Shown here: piece by piece, positions 19,414-28,117 of the stretch | Position numbering within the stretch: the first letter of the stretch is position 1 | Layout of the letters: every line of letters begins with the position of its first letter | From: Bacillota bacterium | GTDB taxonomy: Bacteria > Bacillota > DTU030 > DUMP01 | Length of the DNA: 64,000 nt | Reading direction: 5' to 3' | NCBI GenBank assembly: GCA_030154105.1 | Contig: JASKKP010000002.1 | Coordinates: 62,001-126,000, forward strand | The notes under the pieces: generated by a model | What the model saw: the letters and a program-made list of their open reading frames with translations, nothing else | What the model was told of the DNA's origin: nothing | Database searches by the model: none | Program-made: the position numbers and the translations under genes

Positions 19414-20458
19414 GCTCAAAGGTCTTAGCTGTACGGAACTTGCCGAGCTCCTTCTCTCCTGGGGTGAGGCGCGCTACCGAGCGGACCAAATTTACACCTG
19501 GGCCTTTCGCCACCTGGTCCGCTCCTATGCGGAGATGACCAACCTTCCGGCCGGACTGCGTGCGCGCCTGGAGGAGGAGACCGTGCTGGAGGCTGCGGCT
19601 ATAGTTCGGAGGGAATTCTCCCCGGCAACCGGAACGGTCAAGCTGCTTTTTTCCCTTTTAGACGGGCAGGCCGTGGAGGGGGTTCTCATGCGCTACCGCA
19701 GTTGGTTCAGCGCCTGTATTTCCTCCCAAGCAGGGTGCCGCATGGGATGTCGTTTTTGCGCCTCAACGCTAGGGGGCCTGGCCCGCAATCTGGAGGCGGC
19801 GGAGATGGTGGAGCAGGTTGTAGCCCTAGAGCGCGAAGCACGCCGAGCGGGCGGGCGGGTCCGCAGCGTGGTGCTCATGGGAACTGGAGAACCCCTGGAC
19901 AACTACGACAACGTCCTCCGCTTCATTCACCTCATCGCCCAGCCCCAGGGCCTAGGAATTGGGTACCGGCGTATCGCCCTCTCCACCTGTGGGCTGGTGC
20001 CGGGCATTCGACGATTGGCGCGGGAAGGGCTGCCGCTCACCCTTTCCGTTTCTTTACATGCCCCCAACGATGAGCTCCGAGGGCGCCTCATGCCCATCAA
20101 CAGGCGCTACCCTTTAAGCGAGCTTCTTCCTGCCTGCCGGGAGTACAGCGAAGAGACCGGACGGCGGGTAACCTTTGAGTACGCTCTTATTGCCGGAGTG
20201 AACGATTCGCTCAAGCAGGCCCGGGAATTGGCCAAATTGCTTCAAGGGCTCACCGCCCACGTCAACCTTATTCCGCTCAACCCGGCGGTAGAAGGGAAAC
20301 TTAAACGCCCAGAGCCAGGCCGAGTTGCCGCCTTTGCCGCCGTCCTAAGGGCCCGCGGCATCCCCACCACGGTGCGGCGAGAGCTAGGGACCGATATATC
20401 GGCTGCGTGCGGCCAGCTAAGACACCAGGTGCTCAGGGAAGAAGGGACGCTTTGGTGA
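19400..20458 (+). CDS. rlmN: dual-specificity 23S rRNA / tRNA adenine-C2 methyltransferase
   Basis: Radical-SAM enzyme methylating A2503 of 23S rRNA and A37 of some tRNAs. The 352-residue protein has the 4Fe-4S motif CRMGCRFC (about residues 114-121), GTGEPLDNYDNV and the conserved C-terminal Cys in ISAACGQLR, the methyl-carrier site. ATG at 19400 is preferred because GGAGG is 11 bases upstream; GTG at 19388 would overlap that site. The stop overlaps the next start. Confidence 0.97.
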   Translation: MGKIKLKGLSCTELAELLLSWGEARYRADQIYTWAFRHLVRSYAEMTNLPAGLRARLEEETVLEAAAIVRREFSPATGTVKLLFSLLDGQAVEGVLMRYRSWFSACISSQAGCRMGCRFCASTLGGLARNLEAAEMVEQVVALEREARRAGGRVRSVVLMGTGEPLDNYDNVLRFIHLIAQPQGLGIGYRRIALSTCGLVPGIRRLAREGLPLTLSVSLHAPNDELRGRLMPINRRYPLSELLPACREYSEETGRRVTFEYALIAGVNDSLKQARELAKLLQGLTAHVNLIPLNPAVEGKLKRPEPGRVAAFAAVLRARGIPTTVRRELGTDISAACGQLRHQVLREEGTLW

Positions 20459-21165
20459 GAGGATTTCGACCGGCGGCCAAGGTGGCAGAGTGGTGGCGCC
20501 GGTGGCAAGAAAGGCGCCTCCGCCGGCACTTACCGGAGCTCGTGCGCCTTAACCTGGTGGCGGCGCTGGAGGAAGGCGGGCGTAGGAGCAGCCGGGCGCG
20601 CGCCAATTGGTATACTGTAAAGCTTCCGCCGGCAGAATATGCCGTGGCCAGGAGCCTCCCCAGGTTGGCTGAGGAGCTGGCGGCGGCTCTTAAGGCCGAA
20701 GCCCGGCGGCGTGGTTACCAATTAGCCGGGCCTGTAAGGGTAGAGATTGTCCCTGGTGAAGGCAGGTTTATCCAGGTGGAGGCGCTGGAGCGCCCCGAAC
20801 CTGCTTCGGAGGAACCGGCACGGGAGGCGACTATTACCTTCCGCCTGCCGCGCGCCAGGGAAGCGAACGCGCGGGCGGCGCCCCCTTCTCTGGCTGTCAT
20901 AAGAGGGCCGGATGAAGGTACCGTCTTCACCCTGTGGGGCGAGAAAGTCTATGTAGGGCGGCGCGAGACCAACCATGTGGTGCTGCACGATCCTGGCGTA
21001 TCGCGCGTGCATCTGGAACTCACTTGGAGGGGGGATAAGCTCTTTCTCAGGGACCTCGGCAGCCTGAACGGGACATGGGTAAACGGCCGGCCGGTTACCG
21101 AAGCCGAGCTAAAGCCGGGGGATCAGATTACTTTAGGCTCAACCTGCCTGGAATACCGGAGGTGA
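20455..21165 (+). CDS. FhaA-like protein: DUF3662 plus FHA domain
   Basis: A 236-residue phosphothreonine-reader protein. The N-terminal part (about 1-115) resembles the DUF3662 domain of actinobacterial FhaA (ANWYTVKLPPAEYAVA and a later VEIVPGEGRFIQVEA). The C-terminal FHA domain (about 160-236) has GRRETNHVVLHDPGVSRVHLEL and DLGSLNGTWVNG, the phosphothreonine-binding loops. GTG at 20455 overlaps the rlmN stop. With the phosphatase and kinase downstream it is the likely partner that binds PrkC-phosphorylated proteins at the membrane or divisome. Confidence 0.88.
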   Translation: MRGFRPAAKVAEWWRRWQERRLRRHLPELVRLNLVAALEEGGRRSSRARANWYTVKLPPAEYAVARSLPRLAEELAAALKAEARRRGYQLAGPVRVEIVPGEGRFIQVEALERPEPASEEPAREATITFRLPRAREANARAAPPSLAVIRGPDEGTVFTLWGEKVYVGRRETNHVVLHDPGVSRVHLELTWRGDKLFLRDLGSLNGTWVNGRPVTEAELKPGDQITLGSTCLEYRR

Positions 21166-21170
21166 GGACC

Positions 21171-21338
21171 ATGCCGGTGATGACGATCCTGCGCCTTCTG
21201 GTGCATATCCTGTTCCTTGCTTTTTTCTACCGGTTTCTCTACAGTATAGTTAAAGCCATAGAGCGTGATCTGGGAGCAGCAGGACGCAGACAAAGAAACG
21301 TAGGCAGTCGCTATCCGGGTTTGCGGGAGGGTGAGTAG
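21171..21338 (+). CDS. small membrane protein, probable FHA-less FhaB relative
   Basis: A 55-residue protein: one strongly hydrophobic helix (about 4-27, ILRLLVHILFLAFFYRFLYS) then a basic tail. ATG at 21171 has a strong ribosome-binding site (GGAGGTGAGG). In actinobacteria and many Clostridia this position, after fhaA and before the PP2C gene, is fhaB: a single N-terminal helix linked to an FHA domain. Here only the helix part is present and the frame ends before any FHA sequence. It could be a shortened FhaB or an unrelated small protein. Confidence 0.72.
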   Translation: MPVMTILRLLVHILFLAFFYRFLYSIVKAIERDLGAAGRRQRNVGSRYPGLREGE

Positions 21339-21339
21339 C

Positions 21340-22080
21340 GTGCTGAGAAGCTGGGCAGAAACAGATGTCGGCCGCGTGCGCGCCAACAACGAAGATGCCT
21401 ACTGGCTGGGCGGCGGCGAGGATTGGTACCTGGCCTTAGTGGCCGACGGCATGGGCGGCCATCGGGCGGGCGAGGTAGCCAGCCGGGTGGCCGTAGAGGT
21501 TATCGGCCGGGTAGTTGAGGCGGCCAATCCTGGCGGGAAGGACGGCGCGGCCTGTCAGGAGCTTCTCGTCCAGGCCATAGCCCAGGCCAACCGCGAGGTT
21601 AATCGCCTGGCGCGGAGCCGTCCGGCTTTTGCTGGTATGGGCACTACTCTCAGCGCCCTCCTCGTCCACGGTCAGGAGGCAGAGCTCGCCCACGTGGGTG
21701 ACAGCCGGGTTTACCGGCTACGGGATGGGAAGTTGGAACTCCTCACCGAGGACCACTCCCTGGTTCAGGAGCTGGTCAATCAGGGGTCGCTCACACCGGA
21801 GGAGGCCCGTTTCCACCCCCACCGGAACATCCTTACCCGGGCCCTGGGGACGGAACCGAGGCTTAAGGTGGATATACGGCACGAAGGGGTGCGGCCGGGC
21901 GACGTCTTTCTGCTCTGCACCGACGGGCTTACCGGGGTGGTGACCGATGCCGAGCTGGAAGGGGTGCTGAATGCGGCCCCTCGGAGCCGTGCGGCAGCGG
22001 AGCTGGTGCAGCTGGCCAACAGCCGCGGTGGGAGAGATAACGTGACGGTAGTGCTGCTTGAGGCTGGGAGAGAGGCATGA
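21340..22080 (+). CDS. prpC: PP2C-type serine/threonine phosphatase (PrpC/Stp)
   Basis: Mn/Mg-dependent phosphatase that reverses PrkC phosphorylation. The 246-residue protein has all PP2C motifs: N-terminal RANNEDAYW, DGMGGHRAGEVAS, GDSRVYRL, CTDGLTG and GGRDNVTVVLLE, supplying the metal-binding Asp residues. GTG at 21340 lies 9 bases after GGGAGG. The TGA overlaps the ATG of the next gene. The substrate kinase is encoded two genes downstream. Confidence 0.95.
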   Translation: MLRSWAETDVGRVRANNEDAYWLGGGEDWYLALVADGMGGHRAGEVASRVAVEVIGRVVEAANPGGKDGAACQELLVQAIAQANREVNRLARSRPAFAGMGTTLSALLVHGQEAELAHVGDSRVYRLRDGKLELLTEDHSLVQELVNQGSLTPEEARFHPHRNILTRALGTEPRLKVDIRHEGVRPGDVFLLCTDGLTGVVTDAELEGVLNAAPRSRAAAELVQLANSRGGRDNVTVVLLEAGREA

Positions 22081-23342
22081 GGAAGTCGGAAGGGAGAACC
22101 ACGGAAGGGGAACTCCTGTTTTCCGCCATTGTTCTAGGCCTTTTGGCCTTCGCCCTGGTGTGGGCAGCCGTACAGCCCCGGGAGCCCTTAGCTTGGCTTT
22201 ACCCGCTGGCTGTTTCTCTGGCGCTCTGGCTTGCGCACATCGTCTTGGGGCGCCTGGAACTCTGCGCCGATGAACTGATATTGCCGCTTATTGCGGTACC
22301 GCTTCTTCTCAGCATCGCCGTACTTTACCACCTGGACCGCCGGAGTGCTTTCTGGCAAGTTATCTGGGCCATTTTGGGGTTGGGCTCGGCGCTGGCAGTA
22401 GTGGCGTTTCTACCGTCTGTCGCCAGCCTCAGGCGCTGGTGGCCGCTTTTTCTTGTTCTCGGACTGGCTCTTTTGGCTACAACGCTCTTTTTCGGCGTTG
22501 AGGTGTACGGAGCACGCAGCTGGCTTGTGGTGGGACCGGTGCGTTTTCAGCCTTCCGAGCCGGCGAAGGTACTCTTCAGTCTCGCCCTAGCCGGGTATTT
22601 AGCCGGACGTAAGGAACTGCTTATGGTGCGCGGATGGCGGGTCGGCATCTTGACCTTACCCCATCCGGCTTACTTCGGACCTTTAGTGCTGGTTTTGCTC
22701 CTCGCGCTGGCCCTTATGGTAGGCCAGCGCGACTTGGGTACGGCGCTCCTTATCTTCGGCCTTTTCGCCTGTGAACTTTACGTGGCGGCGCCTCGGCTTG
22801 ATTACCTTTTCTTGGGGCTTGTGGCCTTAGCGGGCGGGGGCTTTGTGGGCTACCGCTTCTTTGACCACGTCCGCGCACGCATTGATGTCTGGCTCAACCC
22901 CTGGGCTCAGGCCGGAGGGAGCGGGTACCAGCTTGTGCAGTCGATTCTGGCCGTAAGCGCGGGCGGAATCTTGGGAGCCGGTTTTGGACAGGGGCAGGCC
23001 CAGCTCATCCCGGCAGTAACTACCGATCTTACGTTTGCCGCCTGGGCCGAAGAAACGGGGTTGGCCGGGTCCCTGGCTCTCGTCGCCCTTTACCTCATTC
23101 TTACCGAGCGCGGTTTCCGCGCGGCGCTGGCGGCGAATGACGACTTTTCGGCCCTGGTTGGGGTAGGCCTGACCAGCTTGTTTGCCTTGCAGTCTCTAGT
23201 CATCTTAGGTGGGGCCCTGCGCCTTATTCCGCTCACCGGCCTTACGCTGCCTCTCTTCAACTACGGTGGAAGCTCCTTGGTGAGCACGCTCATAAGCTTT
23301 GGTTTTCTCTTACTTCTTTCGGCAGAGGGGCCGGCGGCATGA
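22077..23342 (+). CDS. SEDS peptidoglycan polymerase (FtsW/RodA family)
   Basis: Integral membrane glycosyltransferase that polymerises lipid II. The 421-residue protein has about ten helices. SEDS features: GPVRFQPSEPAKVLF, GQRDLGTALLIF (conserved Asp region), TTDLTFAAWAEETG and FNYGGSSLVSTLISFG. It overlaps prpC and the class B PBP by 4 bases each, and SEDS-PBP pairs work as one complex. Whether it serves division (FtsW-like) or elongation/sporulation (RodA/SpoVE-like) cannot be settled from sequence; the actinobacterial equivalent in this gene order is called RodA. Confidence 0.93.
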   Translation: MRKSEGRTTEGELLFSAIVLGLLAFALVWAAVQPREPLAWLYPLAVSLALWLAHIVLGRLELCADELILPLIAVPLLLSIAVLYHLDRRSAFWQVIWAILGLGSALAVVAFLPSVASLRRWWPLFLVLGLALLATTLFFGVEVYGARSWLVVGPVRFQPSEPAKVLFSLALAGYLAGRKELLMVRGWRVGILTLPHPAYFGPLVLVLLLALALMVGQRDLGTALLIFGLFACELYVAAPRLDYLFLGLVALAGGGFVGYRFFDHVRARIDVWLNPWAQAGGSGYQLVQSILAVSAGGILGAGFGQGQAQLIPAVTTDLTFAAWAEETGLAGSLALVALYLILTERGFRAALAANDDFSALVGVGLTSLFALQSLVILGGALRLIPLTGLTLPLFNYGGSSLVSTLISFGFLLLLSAEGPAA

Positions 23343-24715
23343 AAAAAAACACCCACTACCTGTTCCGCGCCTTTGTGGTGGGTTTTAGCATTGTCATGCT
23401 TATGCTCACCAACCTGACCGTATTCCAGCGGGAGAAACTAATGTCCACGCCGGCCAACAGCCGGCGGCTGGCTGGTTGGGATAACCAGAGCCTGCGGGGA
23501 GGAATTTATGCTAGAGGTGGCGAAGTTGTAGCGGAAACCAAGGTGATCGGAGGACCGCGCCGCTACAGCATGGGCTGGGCCTGGGGACCTATCGTGGGTT
23601 ACCTGGACCGGAGACTGGGAGCTACGGGTCTAGAGGCCAGCTATGCTGCCGAGCTGAGCGGGCGCCCGCTCCTTTGGTCAGCCCTGGGTTTTAACCTACC
23701 TTTAACCGCCCGGGGCGAAGACCTCGTCCTGACTGTTGATGCTGGCCTGCAGGAGAAGGCCATGCGCCTTCTGGCCGGGAAGAAGGGCGCGGCGGTGGTG
23801 CTGGACCCGCGGACGGGCGCCGTGCTGGCACTCGCCAGTCAGCCCTCTTTCGACCCGGCAACGGTAAGCCGGGACTGGGAGGAAATCAGCCGGGACGAAG
23901 CAGCTCCGCTGCTCAACCGGGCCACACAAGGGCTCTATCCCCCTGGGTCGACGTTCAAGCTCGTTACGGCGGCTGCAGCGCTCAGCCGCAACCCGGATGT
24001 TCTCACGCGCCGCTACTTTTGCCCGGGCGAACTTAAGCTTACGGGATATACGGTTCACTGCCTGCGGGCCCACGGTACCCTCGACCTGGCCCGTGCGCTG
24101 GCCGTCTCCTGCAACGTAACTTTTGCCCGCCTGGGCTTGGAGATCGGGAACGGAGCGCTGGCCGCGCAGGCGGAACAAGCCGGGTTTAATGCTGGCCTGC
24201 CCTTTGACCTCCCGGTGGCGGTAAGTTCCTTTCCCCGGGGTAGGCCGGGGAAAGGAGAGACGGCCCAGCGGGCCATCGGCCAAGGCGAGGTTCTGGCAAC
24301 GCCGCTGGAGCTGGCCCTCCTTGCCGCCGGCATTGCCAACGGCGGCGTGATCATGCGGCCGTACTTGGTTCAAGAGCGCCGCTTGGGTGCCTGGACTGTT
24401 GGCAAGACCGTACCTGAAAGGCTGGAGGTAGCCATGTCTCCCGGCGTGGCCAAGACTCTGACCGAGCTTATGGTAGAAGTGACGGAACACGGGACGGGGC
24501 AGGCGGCCCAGCTCCCCGGAATGAAGGTAGCCGGTAAAACGGGAACTGCCGAAAACCCCCACGGGAAACCGCACGCCTGGTATGTGGGCTTTGCGCCGGC
24601 AGGTGCGCCGCGGGTGGCGGTGGCTGTGGTGGTTGAAAACGGCGGGAGCGGGGGGACGGTGGCGGCTCCTATTGCGCGCGAGCTCTTCGAGACGGCCCTT
24701 GAGGTGGTGAGGTAG
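23339..24715 (+). CDS. class B penicillin-binding protein (PbpA-like transpeptidase)
   Basis: Cross-links peptidoglycan strands made by the preceding SEDS protein. It has 458 residues, with a transmembrane helix at about 9-27 and a compact N-terminal region. The transpeptidase domain has SxxK at PPGSTFK (Ser about 204), SxN at SCN (about 257) and KTG at about 400. The size matches mycobacterial PbpA (about 490) rather than larger PBP2/PBP3 proteins. It ends immediately before the prkC ATG, so the whole block is likely one operon. Confidence 0.93.
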   Translation: MKKNTHYLFRAFVVGFSIVMLMLTNLTVFQREKLMSTPANSRRLAGWDNQSLRGGIYARGGEVVAETKVIGGPRRYSMGWAWGPIVGYLDRRLGATGLEASYAAELSGRPLLWSALGFNLPLTARGEDLVLTVDAGLQEKAMRLLAGKKGAAVVLDPRTGAVLALASQPSFDPATVSRDWEEISRDEAAPLLNRATQGLYPPGSTFKLVTAAAALSRNPDVLTRRYFCPGELKLTGYTVHCLRAHGTLDLARALAVSCNVTFARLGLEIGNGALAAQAEQAGFNAGLPFDLPVAVSSFPRGRPGKGETAQRAIGQGEVLATPLELALLAAGIANGGVIMRPYLVQERRLGAWTVGKTVPERLEVAMSPGVAKTLTELMVEVTEHGTGQAAQLPGMKVAGKTGTAENPHGKPHAWYVGFAPAGAPRVAVAVVVENGGSGGTVAAPIARELFETALEVVR

Positions 24716-26575
24716 ATGGCAGAACTCCTGGCTGGGCGGTATGAGCTGATGGAAACTATTGGCGCGGGCGGCATGGCGGTGGTGATCAAGGCCCGTTGCA
24801 CCCTGCTGGACCGGCTCGTGGCCATAAAGCTCCTTCGCGATCAGTATGCTGCAAACCAAGAGTTTCTAGATCGTTTCCAACGGGAGGCGCGGGCTGCCGC
24901 CCGGCTTTCCCATCCTAATATCGTGTCCATATACGACGTCGGCCAAGAAGACGGTAAACAGTTTATCGTGATGGAATACGTGCCCGGCCGCAACCTCAAA
25001 GACTACCTGCGCGCCGAGGGACCGCTGCCGCCGCGGACGGTAGCGGAAATCGGCCGGCAGATAGCGGCCGCGCTTTTCCACGCGCACCAGCGAGGTATCA
25101 TCCATCGCGACATAAAGCCCCATAACATCCTTATTACCCCTGAGGGCCAGGCAAAGGTTACCGATTTCGGCATAGCCCGCGCGGCCGCCGCCTCCAGCCT
25201 GACGGAGACGGGGGTGGTTCTGGGGTCCGTGCACTACTTCTCCCCCGAGCAAGCGCGAGGTGCGGCGGTGGACGCCAGATCGGATATTTACGCCTTGGGC
25301 GTGGTCCTATATGAGCTGTTAACGGGGAAGCTGCCCTTCGAAGGCGATTCACCGATTGCCATCGCTCTTCGCCACCTGGACTCCGACCCACCGAGCCCGC
25401 GCGCGCTACGACCTGAAGTACCCGAGGCCCTAGAGAGGATCATTCTGAAAGCCATGGCCCGCGACCCGGCCGAGCGTTACCAAACGGCAGGAGAGCTGCA
25501 GCAGGCGCTGAAGGCCTTTCTCGGCCTGGAACCGGTCGAGGAGGAGCCTACCCGCGTGCTGCGCCCGGCGACGATGGCGCCCCTTCCGACCGAGGCGGTA
25601 AGGCCGCGCAAGAGGAAGGGCGGACTGGTTTGGACGGCGGTGGCGCTCGTCTTCCTCGGCCTATTGGTGGGCGGGTTCCTGGCTTTCCGTTCCTATTTCC
25701 TGGTTCCGATAGTGAACGTGCCGGACGTGGTGGGACGGCCGGCGGACGAAGCACGCCGGCTGATAGAAGAAAAGGGCCTGGTATACAAAGTGCTGCGCTC
25801 TGAACACAGCGATAAAGCCCCGGGTATTGTGCTGGCCCAACAGCCGGAAGCAGGCACGCCCCGCAAGGCCGGCGTCGGCGAAGAAGTGGAGGTGGTGCTG
25901 AGCCTAGGGCCGGAAAAGGTAGAGGTGCCGGACGTGCGCGGGCAAACCCGTACGGCGGCGGAGGCGGCGCTGGCGGACAGGAAACTGGTTCTAGGGACGG
26001 TCCGCGAAGAGTACGATGCCGTAACCCCTGCCGGCCTGGTGGTGGCGCAGGACCCGGCTCCCAGAACGCCGGTGGAGGTAGGAAGCCGTGTGTCCCTGGT
26101 ACTTTCGCTGGGTCCGCCTCCGCTGAGCCGCCTCCTGCCCAACTTGGCTGGGCAGGATCTTTCCCAGGCCGAGGATCTCTTAAACACGCTTAACCTCAAG
26201 GTAGGACGGATTACCCAAGAACCGAGCAACATCTACGGTGCGGGCAAAGTAATCCGAACCGACCCGCCGGCCAACACGCCGGTTACTGAAGGCGATGCCA
26301 TTGACCTTGTGGTCAGCCAGGGCCCGCCACCGGAGCCGCAACCCCAAAGCACCACTTTCGACCTGAAATTTACCGTGCCGGACGGGCCGCCTGAACAACT
26401 CGTGGAGGTTTGGGTAGTGGCCGGGAAGAATACCCAGCGCGTCTACCGGCGCCGCCTGCCCCCTGGAACGGCCGTCGAGCTGGCCATCGATGTGCCGCCT
26501 AATAGTGCCGTGCGTGTAGACATCGACGGGCGGGTCTGGAAGGAGTATCCGGTGGGTGGAGCTAGTGGACAGTAA
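24716..26575 (+). CDS. prkC: PASTA-domain serine/threonine protein kinase PrkC
   Basis: Membrane kinase that senses muropeptides or lipid II through PASTA repeats. The 619-residue protein has: kinase domain (about 10-270) with Gly loop IGAGGMAVV, Lys38, HRDIKPHN (Asp132) and DFG; one transmembrane helix (about 302-328); three PASTA repeats (about 332-400, 401-468, 470-540); and an extra beta-rich C-terminal stretch of about 75 residues after a proline-rich hinge. The ATG follows the previous TAG with no gap. Partner phosphatase and FHA protein are upstream. In Bacillus PrkC controls germination and growth-phase signalling. Confidence 0.96.
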   Translation: MAELLAGRYELMETIGAGGMAVVIKARCTLLDRLVAIKLLRDQYAANQEFLDRFQREARAAARLSHPNIVSIYDVGQEDGKQFIVMEYVPGRNLKDYLRAEGPLPPRTVAEIGRQIAAALFHAHQRGIIHRDIKPHNILITPEGQAKVTDFGIARAAAASSLTETGVVLGSVHYFSPEQARGAAVDARSDIYALGVVLYELLTGKLPFEGDSPIAIALRHLDSDPPSPRALRPEVPEALERIILKAMARDPAERYQTAGELQQALKAFLGLEPVEEEPTRVLRPATMAPLPTEAVRPRKRKGGLVWTAVALVFLGLLVGGFLAFRSYFLVPIVNVPDVVGRPADEARRLIEEKGLVYKVLRSEHSDKAPGIVLAQQPEAGTPRKAGVGEEVEVVLSLGPEKVEVPDVRGQTRTAAEAALADRKLVLGTVREEYDAVTPAGLVVAQDPAPRTPVEVGSRVSLVLSLGPPPLSRLLPNLAGQDLSQAEDLLNTLNLKVGRITQEPSNIYGAGKVIRTDPPANTPVTEGDAIDLVVSQGPPPEPQPQSTTFDLKFTVPDGPPEQLVEVWVVAGKNTQRVYRRRLPPGTAVELAIDVPPNSAVRVDIDGRVWKEYPVGGASGQ

Positions 26576-27452
26576 GAGCGGCTTAGTCTTTCGAGCCATT
26601 GGCGGCTTCTTCTTTGTCGCGGCGGGTGAAGACAGGTACCGCTGCGTTTTGAAAGGCACCCTGAAGAAAAAGGAAGAAGTTTTGGTGGGCGACCGGGTGG
26701 TTTTCACCCCTACCGCTCCTGGAGAAGGGGTGATCACGGCGCTTGAACCGCGCCGCCGGCGCCTGGTACGCCCCCCCGTGGCCAATGTGGATAAGGCGCT
26801 CATCGTTTTTGCCGTAAAGGTTCCGCCTCCCAGTTTTGCCATGCTCGACCGTATGCTGGTGCAGGCCGAGGCGGCCGGGGTGGAGGCGGTCGTCTGCCTG
26901 AACAAGATCGACCTGGCGGCCGACCAAAGGGAAATCGCCGGGCTCCTCGAACCTTACCGGCGGGCGGGCTACGTTACGTATGCGGTGAGCAGCAAAACAA
27001 GGGCCAACATCGACCTGCTCCGGTCCGAGTTGGCCGGCGTCATAACCGTGCTGGCCGGCCAATCGGGAGTAGGCAAATCCAGCCTGCTCAACGCCCTAGA
27101 GCCCGGGTTAAGCCTGGCCACGGGCGAGGTGAGCGAGCGCACTCTGCGAGGCCGGCACACCACCAGGCGGGTTGAGCTTCTGCCCCTTACGGGGGGTGGC
27201 TGGGTGGCGGACACGCCGGGCTTCAGCGCCTTGGAGCTGCCGGATGTGGCCCCGGAAGAGCTGGTCTATCTTTTCCCCGAGCTGGCGGTTTTGGCACCTA
27301 AGTGCCGTTACCCCAGTTGCCGGCACGAGCTGGAACCGGGATGTGCAGTGCGCGCGGCGGCCGACGCCGGTGAAGTAGCCACAAGCCGTTTGGCTTCCTA
27401 CTACGAGATGGTGCGAGAACTCAGGGAACGGAGGAGGAAAAACGAATGGTAA
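26556..27452 (+). CDS. rsgA: small ribosomal subunit biogenesis GTPase RsgA
   Basis: Late 30S assembly GTPase. The 298-residue protein has an OB fold (about 1-70), then a circularly permuted GTPase with NKID (G4) before the P-loop AGQSGVGKSSLLN (G1) and DTPG (G3), and a C-terminal zinc motif CRYPSCRHELEPGC. It overlaps prkC by 20 bases; a second GTG at 26565 is an alternative start. Same order as yloQ in Bacillus. Confidence 0.96.
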   Translation: MELVDSKSGLVFRAIGGFFFVAAGEDRYRCVLKGTLKKKEEVLVGDRVVFTPTAPGEGVITALEPRRRRLVRPPVANVDKALIVFAVKVPPPSFAMLDRMLVQAEAAGVEAVVCLNKIDLAADQREIAGLLEPYRRAGYVTYAVSSKTRANIDLLRSELAGVITVLAGQSGVGKSSLLNALEPGLSLATGEVSERTLRGRHTTRRVELLPLTGGGWVADTPGFSALELPDVAPEELVYLFPELAVLAPKCRYPSCRHELEPGCAVRAAADAGEVATSRLASYYEMVRELRERRRKNEW

Positions 27453-28117
27453 AAATAGCGCCTTCGCTCCTGGCGGCCGATTTTGCCGCCCTGGGGCGGG
27501 AGGCGGAGCGGGCAGAGAAGGCAGGAGCCGATCTTTTGCACCTGGACATAATGGACGGCCACTTTGTGCCTAACATTTCTTTCGGGCCGCAAATGGTGCG
27601 GGCGATCCGTGCCCACACCAGCGTGCCCCTCGATGTACACCTTATGATTACCAACCCGGACGCTTTTCTCGCGGACTTTGCTGCTGCCGGGGCGGACATC
27701 ATTTCCGTCCACGCGGAGGCGTGCCTCCATCTTCACCGCACCCTGGAAAAAATCAGGGAACTCGGCAAGACCCCGGCTGTGGCCCTTAACCCGGCCACAC
27801 CGCTGGCCGTGCTCGAGTACATACTGGACCTTGCGGGCATGGTGCTCATCATGACGGTAAACCCTGGGTTTGGCGGCCAGAAATTCATTTCAGCGGTGCT
27901 GCCCAAGATTGCTGCCCTGGCCAAGATGCTCAGAGAGCGGGGACTCAGTGTCCCGATCGAGGTGGACGGCGGCATCGGCCCGGATACGGCCTTTAGGGCA
28001 GTCAGGGCGGGAGCGACGGTGCTGGTGGCCGGCTCGGCGGTGTTCGGGCGGCCGGACCTTAGGGCGGCCATCGCTGAGCTTCGCGCGGCATCTCTCGGGG
28101 AGGCGGGCGGCGCATGA
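27446..28117 (+). CDS. rpe: ribulose-phosphate 3-epimerase
   Basis: Interconverts ribulose 5-phosphate and xylulose 5-phosphate in the pentose phosphate pathway. The 223-residue TIM barrel shows KIAPSLLAADFA, HLDIMDGHFVPN (metal His/Asp), VHLMI, MTVNPGFGGQ and EVDGGI. It overlaps both neighbours by a few bases (rsgA-rpe-thiN). Confidence 0.97.
   Translation: MVKIAPSLLAADFAALGREAERAEKAGADLLHLDIMDGHFVPNISFGPQMVRAIRAHTSVPLDVHLMITNPDAFLADFAAAGADIISVHAEACLHLHRTLEKIRELGKTPAVALNPATPLAVLEYILDLAGMVLIMTVNPGFGGQKFISAVLPKIAALAKMLRERGLSVPIEVDGGIGPDTAFRAVRAGATVLVAGSAVFGRPDLRAAIAELRAASLGEAGGA

Noticed and set aside
23702..24859. Minus-strand open frame of 385 codons
   Set aside because: Antisense to the class B PBP gene and the start of prkC, both with clear catalytic motifs; no family resemblance.
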